64,000 bases of DNA. Origin: Przewalskia tangutica (lineage: Eukaryota; Streptophyta; Magnoliopsida; Solanales; Solanaceae). Positions 24,539-36,266 of the stretch are shown piece after piece. Location of the stretch: positions 13,389,501-13,453,500 of the forward strand of contig CM056733.1 of the NCBI GenBank assembly GCA_029844215.1. The letters are read 5' to 3'. The notes beneath the pieces are model-generated. The model saw only the letters and a program-made list of their open reading frames with translations, had not been told where the DNA came from and did no database searches. Position 1 is the stretch's first letter. The number at the start of each line of letters is the position of its first letter. The position numbers were made by a program, and so were the translations under genes.

Positions 24539-24733
24539 TCATCGACTGATAAAGAGGAGGCTTGGCCTTGGCCGATTGGTTCATGGTTTTGTGCCTTGTT
24601 TTGGCCTTGTTTTGTGGCTTGTTTTGTGCCATGTTTTGTGGAGTAGGGGTTAGGGTGCACTTGGCTTGATCTTGGCCTTACACTTGCCTTGCACTTGGCT
24701 AGATCTTGGCCATTGGTTGGCCTTTGGTTTTGC

Positions 24734-24741
24734 TATAAATA
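24734..24741 (+). promoter_or_regulatory. F 5' LTR TATA box
   Basis: TATAAATA after GGTTTTGC, repeated exactly at 30740-30747 in the other F LTR and in both G LTRs. Confidence 0.78.
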
Positions 24742-27699
24742 CCCCCCTTATGTTGATGAACTCTTCATCCACAAATGAAACCTTCAAGCCTAAAATCCTC
24801 CCTCCTCTTGTGTTGTGTTCGTCAACACCCCTCCCTTTGAGTGGCCTTGTGGCCGAGCCTCCCCTCCTTTGTGGTGCCTTGGCGTGGGTACCCCCACTAG
24901 CCTAGTTGTTTTCGTATCATACCACTTGTTGTGGTATAGAAATACTCTCCTAGTATTGTTATAATGTCCAAATACCTTGGCCCAAATACCTTGTAGTATT
25001 CCCAAGGTTACACTTATACAAAAGCCCGTAAAATACGATTATACTTCCTTTAGCCACAAAACCGAAACCACAGGAAAACCTCCATAGTTAGTTGGAGTAC
25101 TATGTAGAAGTTGGTTAGAACTTCTAAGGGTTGTTTGGAGCGGGTTGGAGCACCGGAGTAGGAGCGAAACTTTGCTAAGGATCGACATTAAACTCGGATA
25201 ATTATGGGCTTATCGAGGTAAATATCTTGTCCTCTATTGTAATTGGAAATTACATGTTGTTAGAATATATAGTTGAAGTATACTATATACTGAGAAGCGT
25301 GGTTAGTTGGCAATGTCTTTTGACTTAAGCTCAAGAACTGAATCGTATTCAGACATAAGAGACTTGTGTAGTAATCTTGTGGAGTAGAATTGTACGTTCG
25401 GGTTAGATGTATAACCCCACTGGTTGGCTTGGTAGCCGCCGCTAGAGAGGAGATTTACGTTTGTTGCGGGGAAGGTCTTGCGAATTTTACGTAGAATGTT
25501 CTACGATAAGATCTTGATGTTAATAAAGCGCCTTGTGGCCTTATAGGTTGAAGTACTACGTGTGGCGCGTTACTTGGCTTGGCAGGAGTAGCCGACGGTT
25601 GGAAGTACTTGGGCGTTTGCTATTAGTCGATACTCGTCGCGAGGTATGTGAACCTCTTCCTATCTCTTCTAGCATGATGTGTGTGAACTATGTAGTACGT
25701 TAGACGTACATGTGCTAAACGTATTTGATTGATTTAAAATATAAAGTGTTATAACGACTTTATGGGAAGTTGGTTATAACAGCTTTATGTTGGTAAGAAA
25801 ATACTTGTGGTCTTTAAAAGGTAACTGATTTGAACTATAACTGGCTTGTTATGTGTTAATAAAGAACTTGAAGTATTTCAAAAGATTTTGAATCATTTTG
25901 AAAGAAGAAGTAATACTTGGTTTTGAAAAACTTAAGAGTTATACTAGCTTTATGAGAAGTTAGGTATAACGGCTTAAGAATGTTTCTTGATTTCGGAATC
26001 GAATGTGTATCGACAAACCAACTGCGGCGTTAATGAAAGGAATTTTTGACTAATTAAGTATTATTAAAACCGAGAAACTTCCATGCATAGAAGCTAAGAT
26101 GAGACAAAATGATATTTCCTAGATCACTTCTTTGTAATAAGATTGTTATAAACAAGAATATCCTACTCACATATAAGACTTATGTTTCTCATTGTTTAAA
26201 AGAGAATTATATTCTTAATTGAATAAGACTATGAACTCTGAAACCTTTCTAAAATAAGAAACGTGAACATTTGAAATTAGGCAAACTTGGGCGTTTGGAA
26301 AATAATGTTGTTACTTGATTTTACAAAGGTAAGTGTTTTAGTTTATTTAAAAAACGATCACTCTATTTTATACTACGGTATTGGGTGACTTATGTGAAAG
26401 CGGATCTTTTAAAAGATTTAATGTATGAAGTACTTTAGGGAAGATACGAACTTGTTAGCTTAAAGTACCTTGTGTGAATAACTTGATTGTGTTGGTTTGA
26501 GATAGCCTTGTAAATACTTTCTTGTTGATGTGATAAGTGAAAATGTTAGGATGCTACGTGTGTTAGTATCTTGTGTGATCGTGATGTAAGGGGGTCATTC
26601 TTGTTGTGCTTACGTTGTTAAACGTTAAGCCCGTTGTACTATTATTGTATCACATACCCCTTTGACTTATTATACCGAGGGCTTGCCACCCTTGATGCGG
26701 GTCTTTACGGCCTATGCGGTCCTCGTGACTATGCGGAGTGCGGTAGCTCCAGGATTGATCATTCCGGGTGTTTAGCCTGATGCGGGGGATTCCCTATGCG
26801 GTCTGTTGAGACTATGCGGTCTTTTGAGACTATGCGGGTTGCGGGAGCCTAGGCGGATACCGAGGGTTAGCTGCCTTCGATGCGGGGTATACCTCAGGCG
26901 GTCTGGGACCATGATTCGAGGAATACCTCATGCGGGTCCGTGTGTGACCTATGCGGAGCTGCGAGAGTTCCAGGGATAGACACGCACATTGATATTGCGG
27001 GCGAGTGGCCAGCTTCGATCATGTGGTGCGGTCTAGAAAGACCTCGGGATACAGCTTGTGGTATTTTGGTACTGTGGGTCTTAGTAGTCGGCTATGCCTT
27101 CGTACTTGCCCCGTACGGTTTTATTGTGATAACTTTGAGGGCGTGAGTCACGACTTGACATATCGCTATTTGTTGTGAACTGTAGTTTGTTTATCATACA
27201 TGTCTCCTGCTTTATAGACTGTTATGATTTCATTTACAGTATTTTTTAGTTTCACATACTCGGTACCTGTTGTACTGACCTCCTTCGGGGGGCTGCGTTC
27301 ATGCCGCAGGTTGAGGTACACCAGTCGTTGATCCTAGCTCGTGGTCACGATTTGACGTTTGGGAAGCTCCGTTTCTCCGGAGGATTATCAGTGTTATAGT
27401 CCACTGTCGTAGTAAGTATTTTCATTCAGGGGTTTGGCGTGGCCCGGTCCCGCCATTGTTGTCTTATCATTCTTAGAAGTGCAGTAATCTTGTTGTGGCG
27501 GGGTTTGTAAAAAGGATTAAAGCTGCTCATGTTGAAAAAGTTGTCATTTATATATATCTTAGAAAGGCAAGTTTTCTCAGTTATTGTTTCATATTTCATA
27601 ATATGTCTTGTATCGTTTATGTTCGTGATTACTCGATGTTGTATCACTAGGGTGCCCGGTAAGGCACGATCCACGGGCGGAATCGGGTCGTGACAAAAG

Positions 27700-27785
27700 T
27701 GGTATCGAGCGATTAATCCTCGGAAAGTGTCTCTGACCGTATCGATGAAGTCTTGATTATCGGTGTGTTGTGCACATCAATAATC
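27700..27785 (+). other. F primer site and leader stem-loop
   Basis: TGGTATCGAGC at 27700-27710 is the iMet site with CAG shortened to CG. The stem-loop at 27755-27785 has arms GATTAT / ATAATC and palindrome GTGCAC, but the inner right arm has lost three bases. Confidence 0.75.
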
Positions 27786-27891
27786 GTGAGGCTATAGGAT
27801 ATTTAGGATTGGTTTCTATTCTTCTCACTCGAGATCGTGCCTTAGAGGCATGTTGTAAGTTAGACCTCGACGTATTTCTTTCCTTATCGTT

Positions 27892-28620
27892 ATGCCTCGC
27901 GTAGGGCAAACCCGCCGGGGAGGCAAGGCGGCCGGAGGCTGCGAGTAGAGTTCGAGAGAATGCGTGGGCGCAGGCCCAATCATTACCTAGGTAATGCTTC
28001 ATTCGAGGATTTCTGCGACGTCACTAGCCCGAGAAAGTTTAGCACGGCGGCGATTCCTCTGCGGCCATGATATTTGAACGCCCGGTTCCACGACGAGAGC
28101 AGAGAATATGGATTGCAAAGCGACCTATTACTAGCTATGGATTTGGCTACGAGAGTATACCGATGTATCGCGAGTCTTGATGAATATCAACGGAAGGTTG
28201 TGCAAGAGTAAGTTCTTCGATTGAAGCGAGCATGGCACGTATGCGGGCTTATACATCGGTAAAGCATAGAGATCGACGGGTTAACAAGGGCGAGAAGAGG
28301 GCGAGCGGCGGGGTCCTTTGGTAACTTTCGAGGCGATCGCCTCACAGCGAATTAGATTATGCACCTCGCCCGGTCAGAGTGGTCTTCACGGAGTTCGTGA
28401 CGTTCGGGGTATGCAGAGTTGGTCGAACTCCGTGACTTCCGTTCACGATGTGACGTCGTCGAGAATGTCGTTTTTGTTGGTACTTGTTGTACTATGACCG
28501 TCGTGTGCAGTGTCGAAAAGTGTCCTTGTAGGAGGACTTAGCCGTGATCGGTGGGTAGTGTGTCATCTCCCTCATTTATCGCCTACAGGCGGGTTTGATT
28601 AGAACGACTAAGGGAGTGAA
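27892..28620 (+). pseudogene. gag: F gag remnant
   Basis: ATG at 27892 in the same position and with the same MP start as G. The N-terminus is rich in Arg, Gly and Lys. The first part of the capsid is missing. The capsid end is recognisable near 28145-28250 (ATRVYRCI-like, then LDEYQ, then a degraded form of the MDIARM helix). A basic Gly/Arg linker with GSFG-FRG follows, matching G at 47610-47630. No CCHC knuckle is readable. Several frameshifts are present, some at CG positions where relatives have CAG, so they may be sequence errors. Confidence 0.6.
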
Positions 28621-28984
28621 GCGAGATATAGATATATCTCTAACCCTAGAGTTCGGTATGTGTGATAAGAAGGGTATATCATAAGTGCTATGTTTTGATA
28701 GCGGTATGTTAATATTGTGATTAGAAATCTTGGTTAGTTAACCAAGTAAGATTTGGGGATAGAAGGTGTGAGCCTTAGAGTTTTATACGTAGAGACCTTA
28801 GAGGTAAGGCCATCTCGAGTAAAGGTGTTGTGTTATGTTGATCCTTATCGGAGTGCATAGTGCACGTGAGCTATGTTTGGGATAGGTCCTAAGTAGTGTG
28901 AAATGAAAGGGGGTAGTTGAGCTAAGAAGACGCTAGGTTTTCAAACGTGATTGGTGAGATTGTTCGGATCGGGGAGCTAGTATT

Positions 28985-29165
28985 GTGCGGCGTTCTTGGG
29001 TCGGGTTGAGGCCACGATTGTGGGTCAACCGCGGCATGTATGGCGGTGGGGTCAGGTTTTGGTGGTCCGCCTTGTGTTAGGGTTGTGAGGTGTTAGGCCC
29101 AAGTTTAGTTAACGTGTCTGAGTTCGTGGATGCGTTCGACCGATGGTCGGGCGATGGGCAGCCCA
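28985..29165 (+). other. F copy of the shared non-coding block
   Basis: Contains GGGTCGGGTTGAGG, GGCCCAAGTTTAGTTAA and TTCGTGGATGCGTTCGACC. Equivalent blocks are in B (61340), G (48300) and D (52255). E, which has a complete pol, lacks it. The stretch 28620-28985 is post-gag spacer also present in A, without a gene. Confidence 0.7.
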
Positions 29166-29209
29166 TCGTGTTCTTCGGTCGGGGCCGTTTACTCGTGTGT
29201 TGAGTTATC

Positions 29210-29910
29210 GAAAGGTTGTAAGGCTGCGCGGTGCCTACCTTCACCTTATGTGACAGTGGAGCCAGTTCTGACTATTTTGCTCCTGGAAGTTTTACCAAGC
29301 ATGTGTTAAGAACTTCGGGTGAGTCTCGAATCGCATTCGCCTCGGGCGATGTTTGGATTTGAGGATAGTTGTAGGGATTGTTGTCTCCTGTGGAGGTAGT
29401 GTTTAAGCTACCATTTCGGTGTTCGGATGTCACCTTTTGAAGCCTTGTAGGCGGAAGTGTAAAGTTCTTGGCCGATTGGTTCGATGTTGGCAAGGTTGAC
29501 GATTAGTTCAGCTTGTTCGGCAGACTATGGATAGTGAAGCTTGTCTAGAAGAAGTTACGGCGGCTCGGAGGAATCGTGCGGATAATCGGCAACGACGCAG
29601 AGTTCAGTTGACGGTCGGTCTTGAAAGTACCACCCGGTTAGGGTGTGACGAGTTTTGGAAAGCAGAGAAACTTAGCGAGTTACTTTGGGCTTTTTGAGTT
29701 CATGTGAAGGATAGGCGGGTTGCCTATATGTTAGCATTTGCCGTCCGACTTAGGAGGCGATACGTCGGTCTTTCGTATTGTTATATTCGGGAAAGTATCG
29801 GAGAGCCATCAGTGTTCCCGATTAATGATGACCACGTTAGAGATAGTAACCCGAGTTTTGAAACCAAGCGATGTCGGAATGTGGTAAGAGTTCGTGTCAC
29901 GACATCCTCG
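29210..29910 (+). pseudogene. pol: F integrase 3' half remnant
   Basis: Starts near VRLRG, the point in Gypsy integrases just before the second catalytic Asp. It continues through the core tail (MSPFEAL near 29425) and the post-core segment (ADNR, FGK, KLS; 29580-29700), then a linker with VFPINDDHV-like residues near 29815. The first catalytic Asp, HHCC finger, RT, RNase H and protease are absent. Multiple stops. From 29910 to 30290 I see a degenerate tail and 3' untranslated sequence, with no clear chromodomain. Confidence 0.65.
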
Positions 29911-30289
29911 TGGATCATGGCGGCCGGTACCATTTGTTAGTCGTCGGGCAAGGCTCGCGACAAAGTGACAAAAGTGGTACCATTTGTTGGGTCGCTGAGA
30001 AGGTTAATGCCTCGTGCAAAGTGACAAAGCGGTATCTACGACGAGTAAAGAGAGAAGCGAGCATGTATGGCGAGCATAGATGTGATCATTTCTTTTGTAA
30101 AGAGAAGGTCGAAGGAAGTATATTTTAGACCCGGTGAAGTGTTTTGTGGTGATGATTAGAGGTGTTTCCTCGTGGACTTGGATGTAAGCATTTTTGAGCA
30201 AGTTGTTTACGTGGCGGTGTGGCGAGATTGATTCGTAAGTATAGTAGTGAAGACTATCTTGGCGCACGTTTGTTTGAGACTTAGAAGGA

Positions 30290-30321
30290 ACATTCGGGAC
30301 GAATGTTTCTAAGGAGGAGAA
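30290..30321 (+). other. F polypurine tract and inverted repeat
   Basis: ACATTCG / CGAATGT at 30290-30306, then AAGGAGGAGAA ending at the LTR start. Confidence 0.87.
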
Positions 30322-33300
30322 TGTTATACCGTATTTCCAGTATGTGCGCAGGGCGTGCGTAGGAAATTCGAACTTGAGAATAGGCTTGGCGAATTATTTT
30401 TGTACCTGACACCCGATTAGAGTCGTTTTTAGTGAAACGTTTTCCACGACTTTCGTAGGGAATTTCCGCTATGTCATTTTTAATTTTTGCGGATTTTTCC
30501 GAGAGGCGAAACATTTTGGACCAGCGGGAGGTGACCTTGTCACCCTCGTTGACGATAAAGAGGTTGCTTGGACTTGGCCGTTTGGTTCATGGTTTTGTGC
30601 ATTGTTTTGGCCTTGTTTTGTGGCTTGTTTTGTGCCATGTTTTGTGGAGTAGGGGTTAGGGTGCACTTGGCTTGATATTGGCCTTACACTTGCCTTGCAC
30701 TTGGCTAGATCTTCGCCGTTGGTTGGCCTTTGGTTTTGCTATAAATACCCTTATGTTGATGAACTCTTCATCCACAAATGAAACCTTCAAGCCTAAAATC
30801 CCTCCTCCTCTTGTGTTGTGTTCGTCCAACACCCCTCCCCTTTGAGTGTCCTTGTGGCGAGAGCCTCCTCCCTTTGTGGTGCCTTGGCGGTAGGGTACCC
30901 ACTAGCCTAGTTGTTTTCGTATAATACCCTTGTTGTGGTATAGAAATACTCTCTAGTATTGTTATAATGTCCAAATACCTTGGCCCAAATACCTTGTAGT
31001 ATTCCCAGGTTACATTTATACAAAAGCCCGTAAAATACGATTATACTTCCTTTAGCCACAAAACCGAAACCCTAAGGAAAACCTCCATAGTTAGTTGGAG
31101 TACTATGTAGAAGTTGGTTAGAACTTCTAAGGGTTGTTTGGAGCGGGTTGGAGCACCGGAGTAGAGCGAAACTTTGCTAAGATCGACATTAAACTCGGAT
31201 AATTATGGGCTTATCGAGGTAAATATCTTGTCCTATTGTAATTGGAAATTACATGTTGTTAGAATATATAGTTGAAGTATACTATATACTGAATCAACGT
31301 GGTTAGTTGGCAATGTCTTTTGACTTAAGCTCAAGAATCGAATCGTATTCAGATAGACTTGTGTAGTAATCTTGTGGAGTAGAATTGTACGTTCGGGTTA
31401 GATGTATAACCCCACGGTTGGCTTCGTAGCCGGCCAGTTAGAGGAGGAGATTTCTGTTTGTTGCGGGGAATCTTCTTAGAATTTTACGTAGAATGTTCTA
31501 CGATAAGATCTTGATGTTAATAAGCGCCTTGTGGCCTTATAGGTTGAAGTACTACGTGTGGCGCGTTCTACTTGGCTTAAGGAGTAGCCGACAGTTGGAA
31601 GTACTTGGAGCGTTTTGCTATTAGTCGATACTCGTCGCGAGGTATGTGAACCTCTTCCTATCTCTTCTAGCATGATGTGTGTGAACTATGTAGTACGTTA
31701 GACGTACATGTGCTAAACGTATTTGATTGATTTAAAACATAAAGTGTTATAACGACTTTATGGGAAGTTGGTTATAACAGCTTTATGTTGGTAAGAAAAT
31801 ACTTGTGGTCTTTAAAAGGTAATCGATTTGAACTATAAGCGCTTGTTATGTGTTAATAAAGACCTTGAAGTATTTCAAAAGATATTTGAATCATTTTTAA
31901 AGAAGAAGTAATACTTGGTTTTGAAAAACTTAAGAGTAATACTAGCTTTATGTGAAGTTAGGTATAACGGCTTAAGAATGTTTCTTGATTTGGAAATCGA
32001 ATGTGTATCGACAAACCAACTGCAGCGTTAATGAAAGGAATTTTTTTGACTAATTAAGTATTATTAAAACCAGTAGAAACTTCCATCCGCATAGAAGCTA
32101 AGATGAGACAAAATGATATTTCCTAGATCACGGCTGCTGTAATAAGATTGTTATAAACAAGAATATCCTACTCACATATAAGACTTATGTTTCTCAGATT
32201 GTTTAAAAGAGAATTATATTCTTAATTGAATAAGACTATGAACTACGAAACCTTTCTAAAATAAGAAACGTGAACATTTGAAATTAGGCAAACTTGGACG
32301 TTTGGAAAATAATGTTGTTACTTGATTTTACAAAGGTAAGTGTTTTGGTTTATTTAAAAAGACAATCACTCTATTTTATACTACGTATTGGGTGACTTAT
32401 GTGAAAGCAACGGATCTTTTAAAAGATTTAATGTATGAAGTACTTTAGGGAAATACGAACTTGTTAGCTTAAAGTACCTTGTGTGAATAACTTGATTGTG
32501 TTGGTTTGAGATAGCCTTGTAAATACTTTCTTGTTGATGTGATAAGTGAAAATGTTAGGATGCTACGTGTGTTAGTATCTTGTGTGATCGTGATGTAAGG
32601 TCATTCTTGTTGTGCTTACGTTGTTAAGCGTTAAGCGTTGTACTATTATTGTATCACATACCCTTTGACTTATTATACAGGGCTTGCCACCCGATGCGGT
32701 CTTTCACGGCTATGCGGTCCTCGTGACTATGCGAGTCGCGGTAGCTCGTGATTGATCATTCCGGTGTTTAGCCTGATGCGGGGATTCCTATGCGGTCTGT
32801 TGAGACTATGCGGTCTTTTGAGACTATGCGGGTTGCGGGAGCCTGGCGGATACCGAGGTTAGCCGCCCGATGCGGGGTATACCTCGGTGATGCAGGACCA
32901 TGATTCGAGGAATACCTCATGCGGGTCCGTGTGTGACCTATGCGAGCTGCGAGAGTTCGAGGATGAACCACATTGATATTGCGGCGAGTGGCGGCCGATC
33001 GTGGTGCGGTCTAGAAAGACCTCGGGATACGAACATGGTATTTTGATGCGTGGGTCTTAGTAGTCGGCTATGCCTTCGTACTTGCCGTCACGGTTTTATT
33101 GTGATAACTTTGAGGCGTGAGTCACGACTTGACATGATCGCTTATTTGTTGTGAGCGTAGTTTGCTTATCATACATGTCTCTGCTTTATAGATCGTTATG
33201 ATTTCATTCTGATATTTTTAGTTTCACATACTCGGTTTTGTTGTCTTGACCTCGCCCGAAGTGCGTTCATGCCGCAGTTGAGGTACACCGATCGTTGATC

Positions 33301-33653
33301 CTAGCTCTCGAGTCCAGATTTCAGCGTTTGGGAAGCTCCGTTTCTCGGAGGCTTATCGTGGTATAGTCCTGTCGTAGTAAGTGTTTGCATTCGGGGTTTG
33401 GCGGGGCCTGTCCGCCATTGTTGTCATATCATTCTTAGAGGTGCAGTAATCTTGTTGTGGCGGGGTTTGTAAAAGGATTAAAGCGTTCATGTTGAAAAGT
33501 TGTCATTTATATATATGCCGAAAGGCAAGTTTTTCTCAGTTATTGTTTCATATTTCATAATATGTCTTGTATCGTTTATGTTCACGATTACTCGATGTTG
33601 TATCACTAGGGTGCGGGGTAAGGCACGATCCACGGGCGGAATCGGTCGTGACA
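30322..33653 (+). repeat. F 3' LTR
   Basis: Parallels 24307-27695. TATA 30740-30747; minisatellite about 32685-32950; U5 hairpin 33261-33277. Many of the differences from the left LTR are losses around CTG, CAG and CCG. Confidence 0.92.
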
Positions 33654-33658
33654 GATCT

Positions 33659-34790
33659 GCTCCATGCAATAGAGACATGGAAGACCGGATGTACCGCCTC
33701 TAACTCGATGGCGGATCCAACTCGTAGGCAACCTTGCCGCCGACGAAACGATCTGGTAGGGACGATGTACCTTGGGTGAGTTTCCCCTTCTTCAGAATCT
33801 CATCACACCGCCGTGGGTGACACCTTCAAGACCCAATCGTCTACACGAAACTCCAAATGCCGTCGCGATTGTCGCGTATGACTTGCCGACTACGGCCGCT
33901 GCGATCTCTCCGGATAAGCTTCACCTTATCCACGGCTGTGAACTAAGTCGAGCCAACTAATCGTACCTTCGCCCGTCGAACCAACCAATCGGCGATCTAC
34001 ATTTCGCCCATATAAAGCCTCGTATGGCGCCCGTAAACTGGAATGGTAGCTGTTATTATAAGCAAACTCCAAGAGGCAAATGATCCTCCCTACCATCAAA
34101 TCAATCACGCAGCTCGCGACATATCCTCGAGTGTTGCGGATAGTACGCTCTGCTGCCGTCGATCCGAGGATGAAATCTTTGTCTTGAGACTCACTGTGTC
34201 CCAAACCATTCGGAAAGACCTCAGAAGTTAGCGTAAAGCGGGCTCCTATCGAAATAATCGACATTTGGGACACCGTGCAGCCTCACAATCTCACGATGTA
34301 CAATCGGCATAGTCCTCGGTAAACGTCGTCTGATCGAAGGAAATGGGCTGATTTCGTCGACTGTCAACAATAACCCAAATGGAGTCGCACTTCCTCTGAG
34401 TACGAGGTAATCCTGTAACAAAGTCCATGTTGATCAGCTCCCACTTCCAAGTCGGACTCTCGATAGGCAATAATCACCGGGCCTCACGGTGCTCGATCTT
34501 AACTGCGGCAATTAGGACACTTTCAGGCGACAAAACGCCACGCCCTTCCGTGCCATCCCACCAATACAAACATCGAGGTCATGGTACATCTTGGTCGACC
34601 GGATGAATAGAATAACGAGCACCGTGCCTCCCGAGATCTGGCCGTCGAGTCACGCCACATCGGGAACACTGGCCGCCTCAAATCTCGGCACCATCGTGAG
34701 CTACCTCGAATAGACTCTTCTCCTCCCGGCTGCGTCGATACCGTACCAACATGGGTCCTCAAGCGCCGTCTCTTCACCTCATCAACGATG
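33659..34790 (-). pseudogene. pol: E integrase
   Basis: Minus strand. The zinc-finger region near 34640-34480 shows YSIHP, then KMYHDL split over frames. The first catalytic Asp (MDFVTGLP) is encoded at 34425-34423. A second-Asp region (FDR) is near 34250. The core end is in the 115-codon open stretch 34273-33926, with LLEFAYNNSYHSS and APYEALYGR. The post-core region continues to 33659, where F interrupts it; the chromodomain is at 24305-24046. The glutamate segment is recognisable by context (a frame-broken form of DGQAERTIQ) but not cleanly. Function: inserts cDNA into host chromatin. Confidence 0.82.
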
Positions 34791-34899
34791 GAAGACTCGA
34801 CAACCTCACGAACCCGTACTCGCTATATCGTCGGCATCGATCAATCGAACCCCAAGGCTCGCTAATCGGTGGATCGACGGACCGTATCTGCCTCTGCGG

Positions 34900-35345
34900 C
34901 CGTACCTCGATAGGCTCCCATCGACCTACGACTCAAGGCATCGGCAACTACGTTGGCCTTCCCGATGGTATAGAATATCAACATCATAATCTTTCGGCAA
35001 TTCTAACCACCGCCTGCCTCAAGTTCAGCTCCTCTGCTGAAGATATCTTTGGAGGCTCTTGTGGTGTATAAATATCCATGAACCCGTACAAATAATGTCT
35101 CCAAATCTTCAAGGCATGTATAATCTGCGCCAACTCTAAGTCATGGGTAGGGTAATTCTCTCATGCTTAGAATCTGGGAAGCATAGACTATAACCTTGCC
35201 GTGCTGCATCAATACGCACCCTAGCCCGATGCGAGGCATCACAATAGATCACGTACCCATCTAACCTCCTAAGAGTAAGAACGGAGTTGTAGTCAACCTT
35301 TCCTTCAAGAACTAGAAACCCTTCTCGCAAGCCTCATCCACCGGA
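34900..35345 (-). pseudogene. pol: E RNase H domain
   Basis: The minus-strand open stretch 35330-35136 reads VLTL, then GYVIYCDAS with the first catalytic Asp near 35240, then a degraded ASRQLK-H-RNYPTHD ladder (SKHERITLPMT in this frame). The remainder to 34900 is frame-broken and ends near the linker to the integrase zinc finger. Role: removal of the RNA template and creation of the polypurine primer. Confidence 0.75.
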
Positions 35346-35349
35346 ACTT

Positions 35350-36266
35350 GCGCCTTACGAGTTAGCCTAGTCAGCGGTGCTAAAATCGAAACAAGCGCTC
35401 CAAACTGCGATAATAACTCGCGGTCTAAGAAAGCTGCGCACCTCGGTCGGAGTAGTAGGTCTCGCCAAGACTTGCGCTCGATCTTTGCGTATCCACGCGA
35501 ACACCATCACCCGATAATATGCCCCGGGAATGCCATCGAGGCCAACCAAAACTCACACTTGGAGAACTTGGCGAATAGCTGCCGGCCCGAGAATCCCAAT
35601 CACGTCCTCAAGTGATCTGCGTGCTCGCTCTGTCGCGAATAAACGAGGATGTCATCAATGAATACAATCACAAATGTATCCAAGAATGACTTGAACACGG
35701 TTCATCAAATCCATAAATACCGCCGGGCGTTGGTCAAACCGAAGACATAACCTCAACTCATAGTGCCCATACGGGTCTGAATGCGATCTTTGGGATATCT
35801 CCTCTCGAACTCGAACGATGATAACGGACCGCAGTCTATCTTCGAGAAACACCTCGCACCTGCATCGTCAAACAAATCATCAATCACGGGGAGGGTACCT
35901 ATTCTTAATGGTTACCTTATTCACCGCTGTAGTCAACACACATACGCGGCCCCATCCTTCTTCTTTACAAACAATACCGGCGCTCCCGGGGAGATACACT
36001 AGGCTGATAAAGCCTTTTCCGGAAATCTTTGGTGGTCCTTCACTCCTCAACTCGGCGAGTGCCGTCTGTATGGCGGAATGGAAATAGGTCGAGTGTCCGC
36101 AACGTGTCAATACAAAACTCAATCTCCTCTCGTGAGGATGCCTAAGATCATGCGGGAACACATCCGAAACTCGTAACCATCGGCATCGATCAAGAATCGG
36201 AACCTCATCCTCTGTATCGAATACCCGAACCAGATGATAGATGTACCCCTTCTGCACCATCTTCAT
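35350..36266 (-). pseudogene. pol: E reverse transcriptase
   Basis: Minus strand. The N-terminal part in the 128-codon open stretch 36266-35880 has KGYIYHLVRV, DVFP, KGFI and NKVTIKN(R)YP. The mid part has YGHYE and FMDLMNRV (35852-35655). The catalytic FIDD box is encoded at 35662-35651. The thumb/connection segment shows ARPTTPTEVRSFL near 35460. Order and spacing are those of Gypsy RT. At least four frame breaks occur. The FIDD aspartates are intact. Confidence 0.85.

Larger units (their letters stand above)
24307..27695 (+). repeat. F 5' LTR
   Basis: Begins TGTTATACCGTATTTCC, ends GGGTCGTGACA. U3 palindrome GGGTGACACTTGTCACCC at 24521-24538 (perfect apart from the central two bases), TATA 24734-24741, ATGCGG-rich minisatellite about 26695-26960, U5 hairpin 27293-27309. 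Confidence 0.92.
24307..33653 (+). mobile_element. Element F: non-autonomous Ty3/Gypsy element inside E
   Basis: LTRs of 3389 and 3332 bp. Duplication GATCT at 24301-24305 and 33654-33658, with one extra T before the left LTR. Interior 27696-30321: primer site, leader, gag with a capsid deletion, non-coding block, 3' half of integrase, polypurine tract. It is the deepest insertion in the chain X > B > D > E > F and so among the youngest. Confidence 0.9.

Noticed and set aside
24103..24549. 148-codon plus-strand ORF, the longest on this side of the window centre
   Set aside because: It spans the junction of the E chromodomain (antisense) and the F LTR start, so it cannot be an evolved gene.
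26690..26960. Spaced short repeats resembling a CRISPR array
   Set aside because: Units are contiguous, degenerate and inside an LTR of a plant retroelement. No cas genes and no unique spacers of constant length.
24307..33653. F and A as copies carrying a captured host gene between gag and integrase
   Set aside because: The intervening block is also in B, D and G and is non-coding, so it is a retroelement component and not a private capture.
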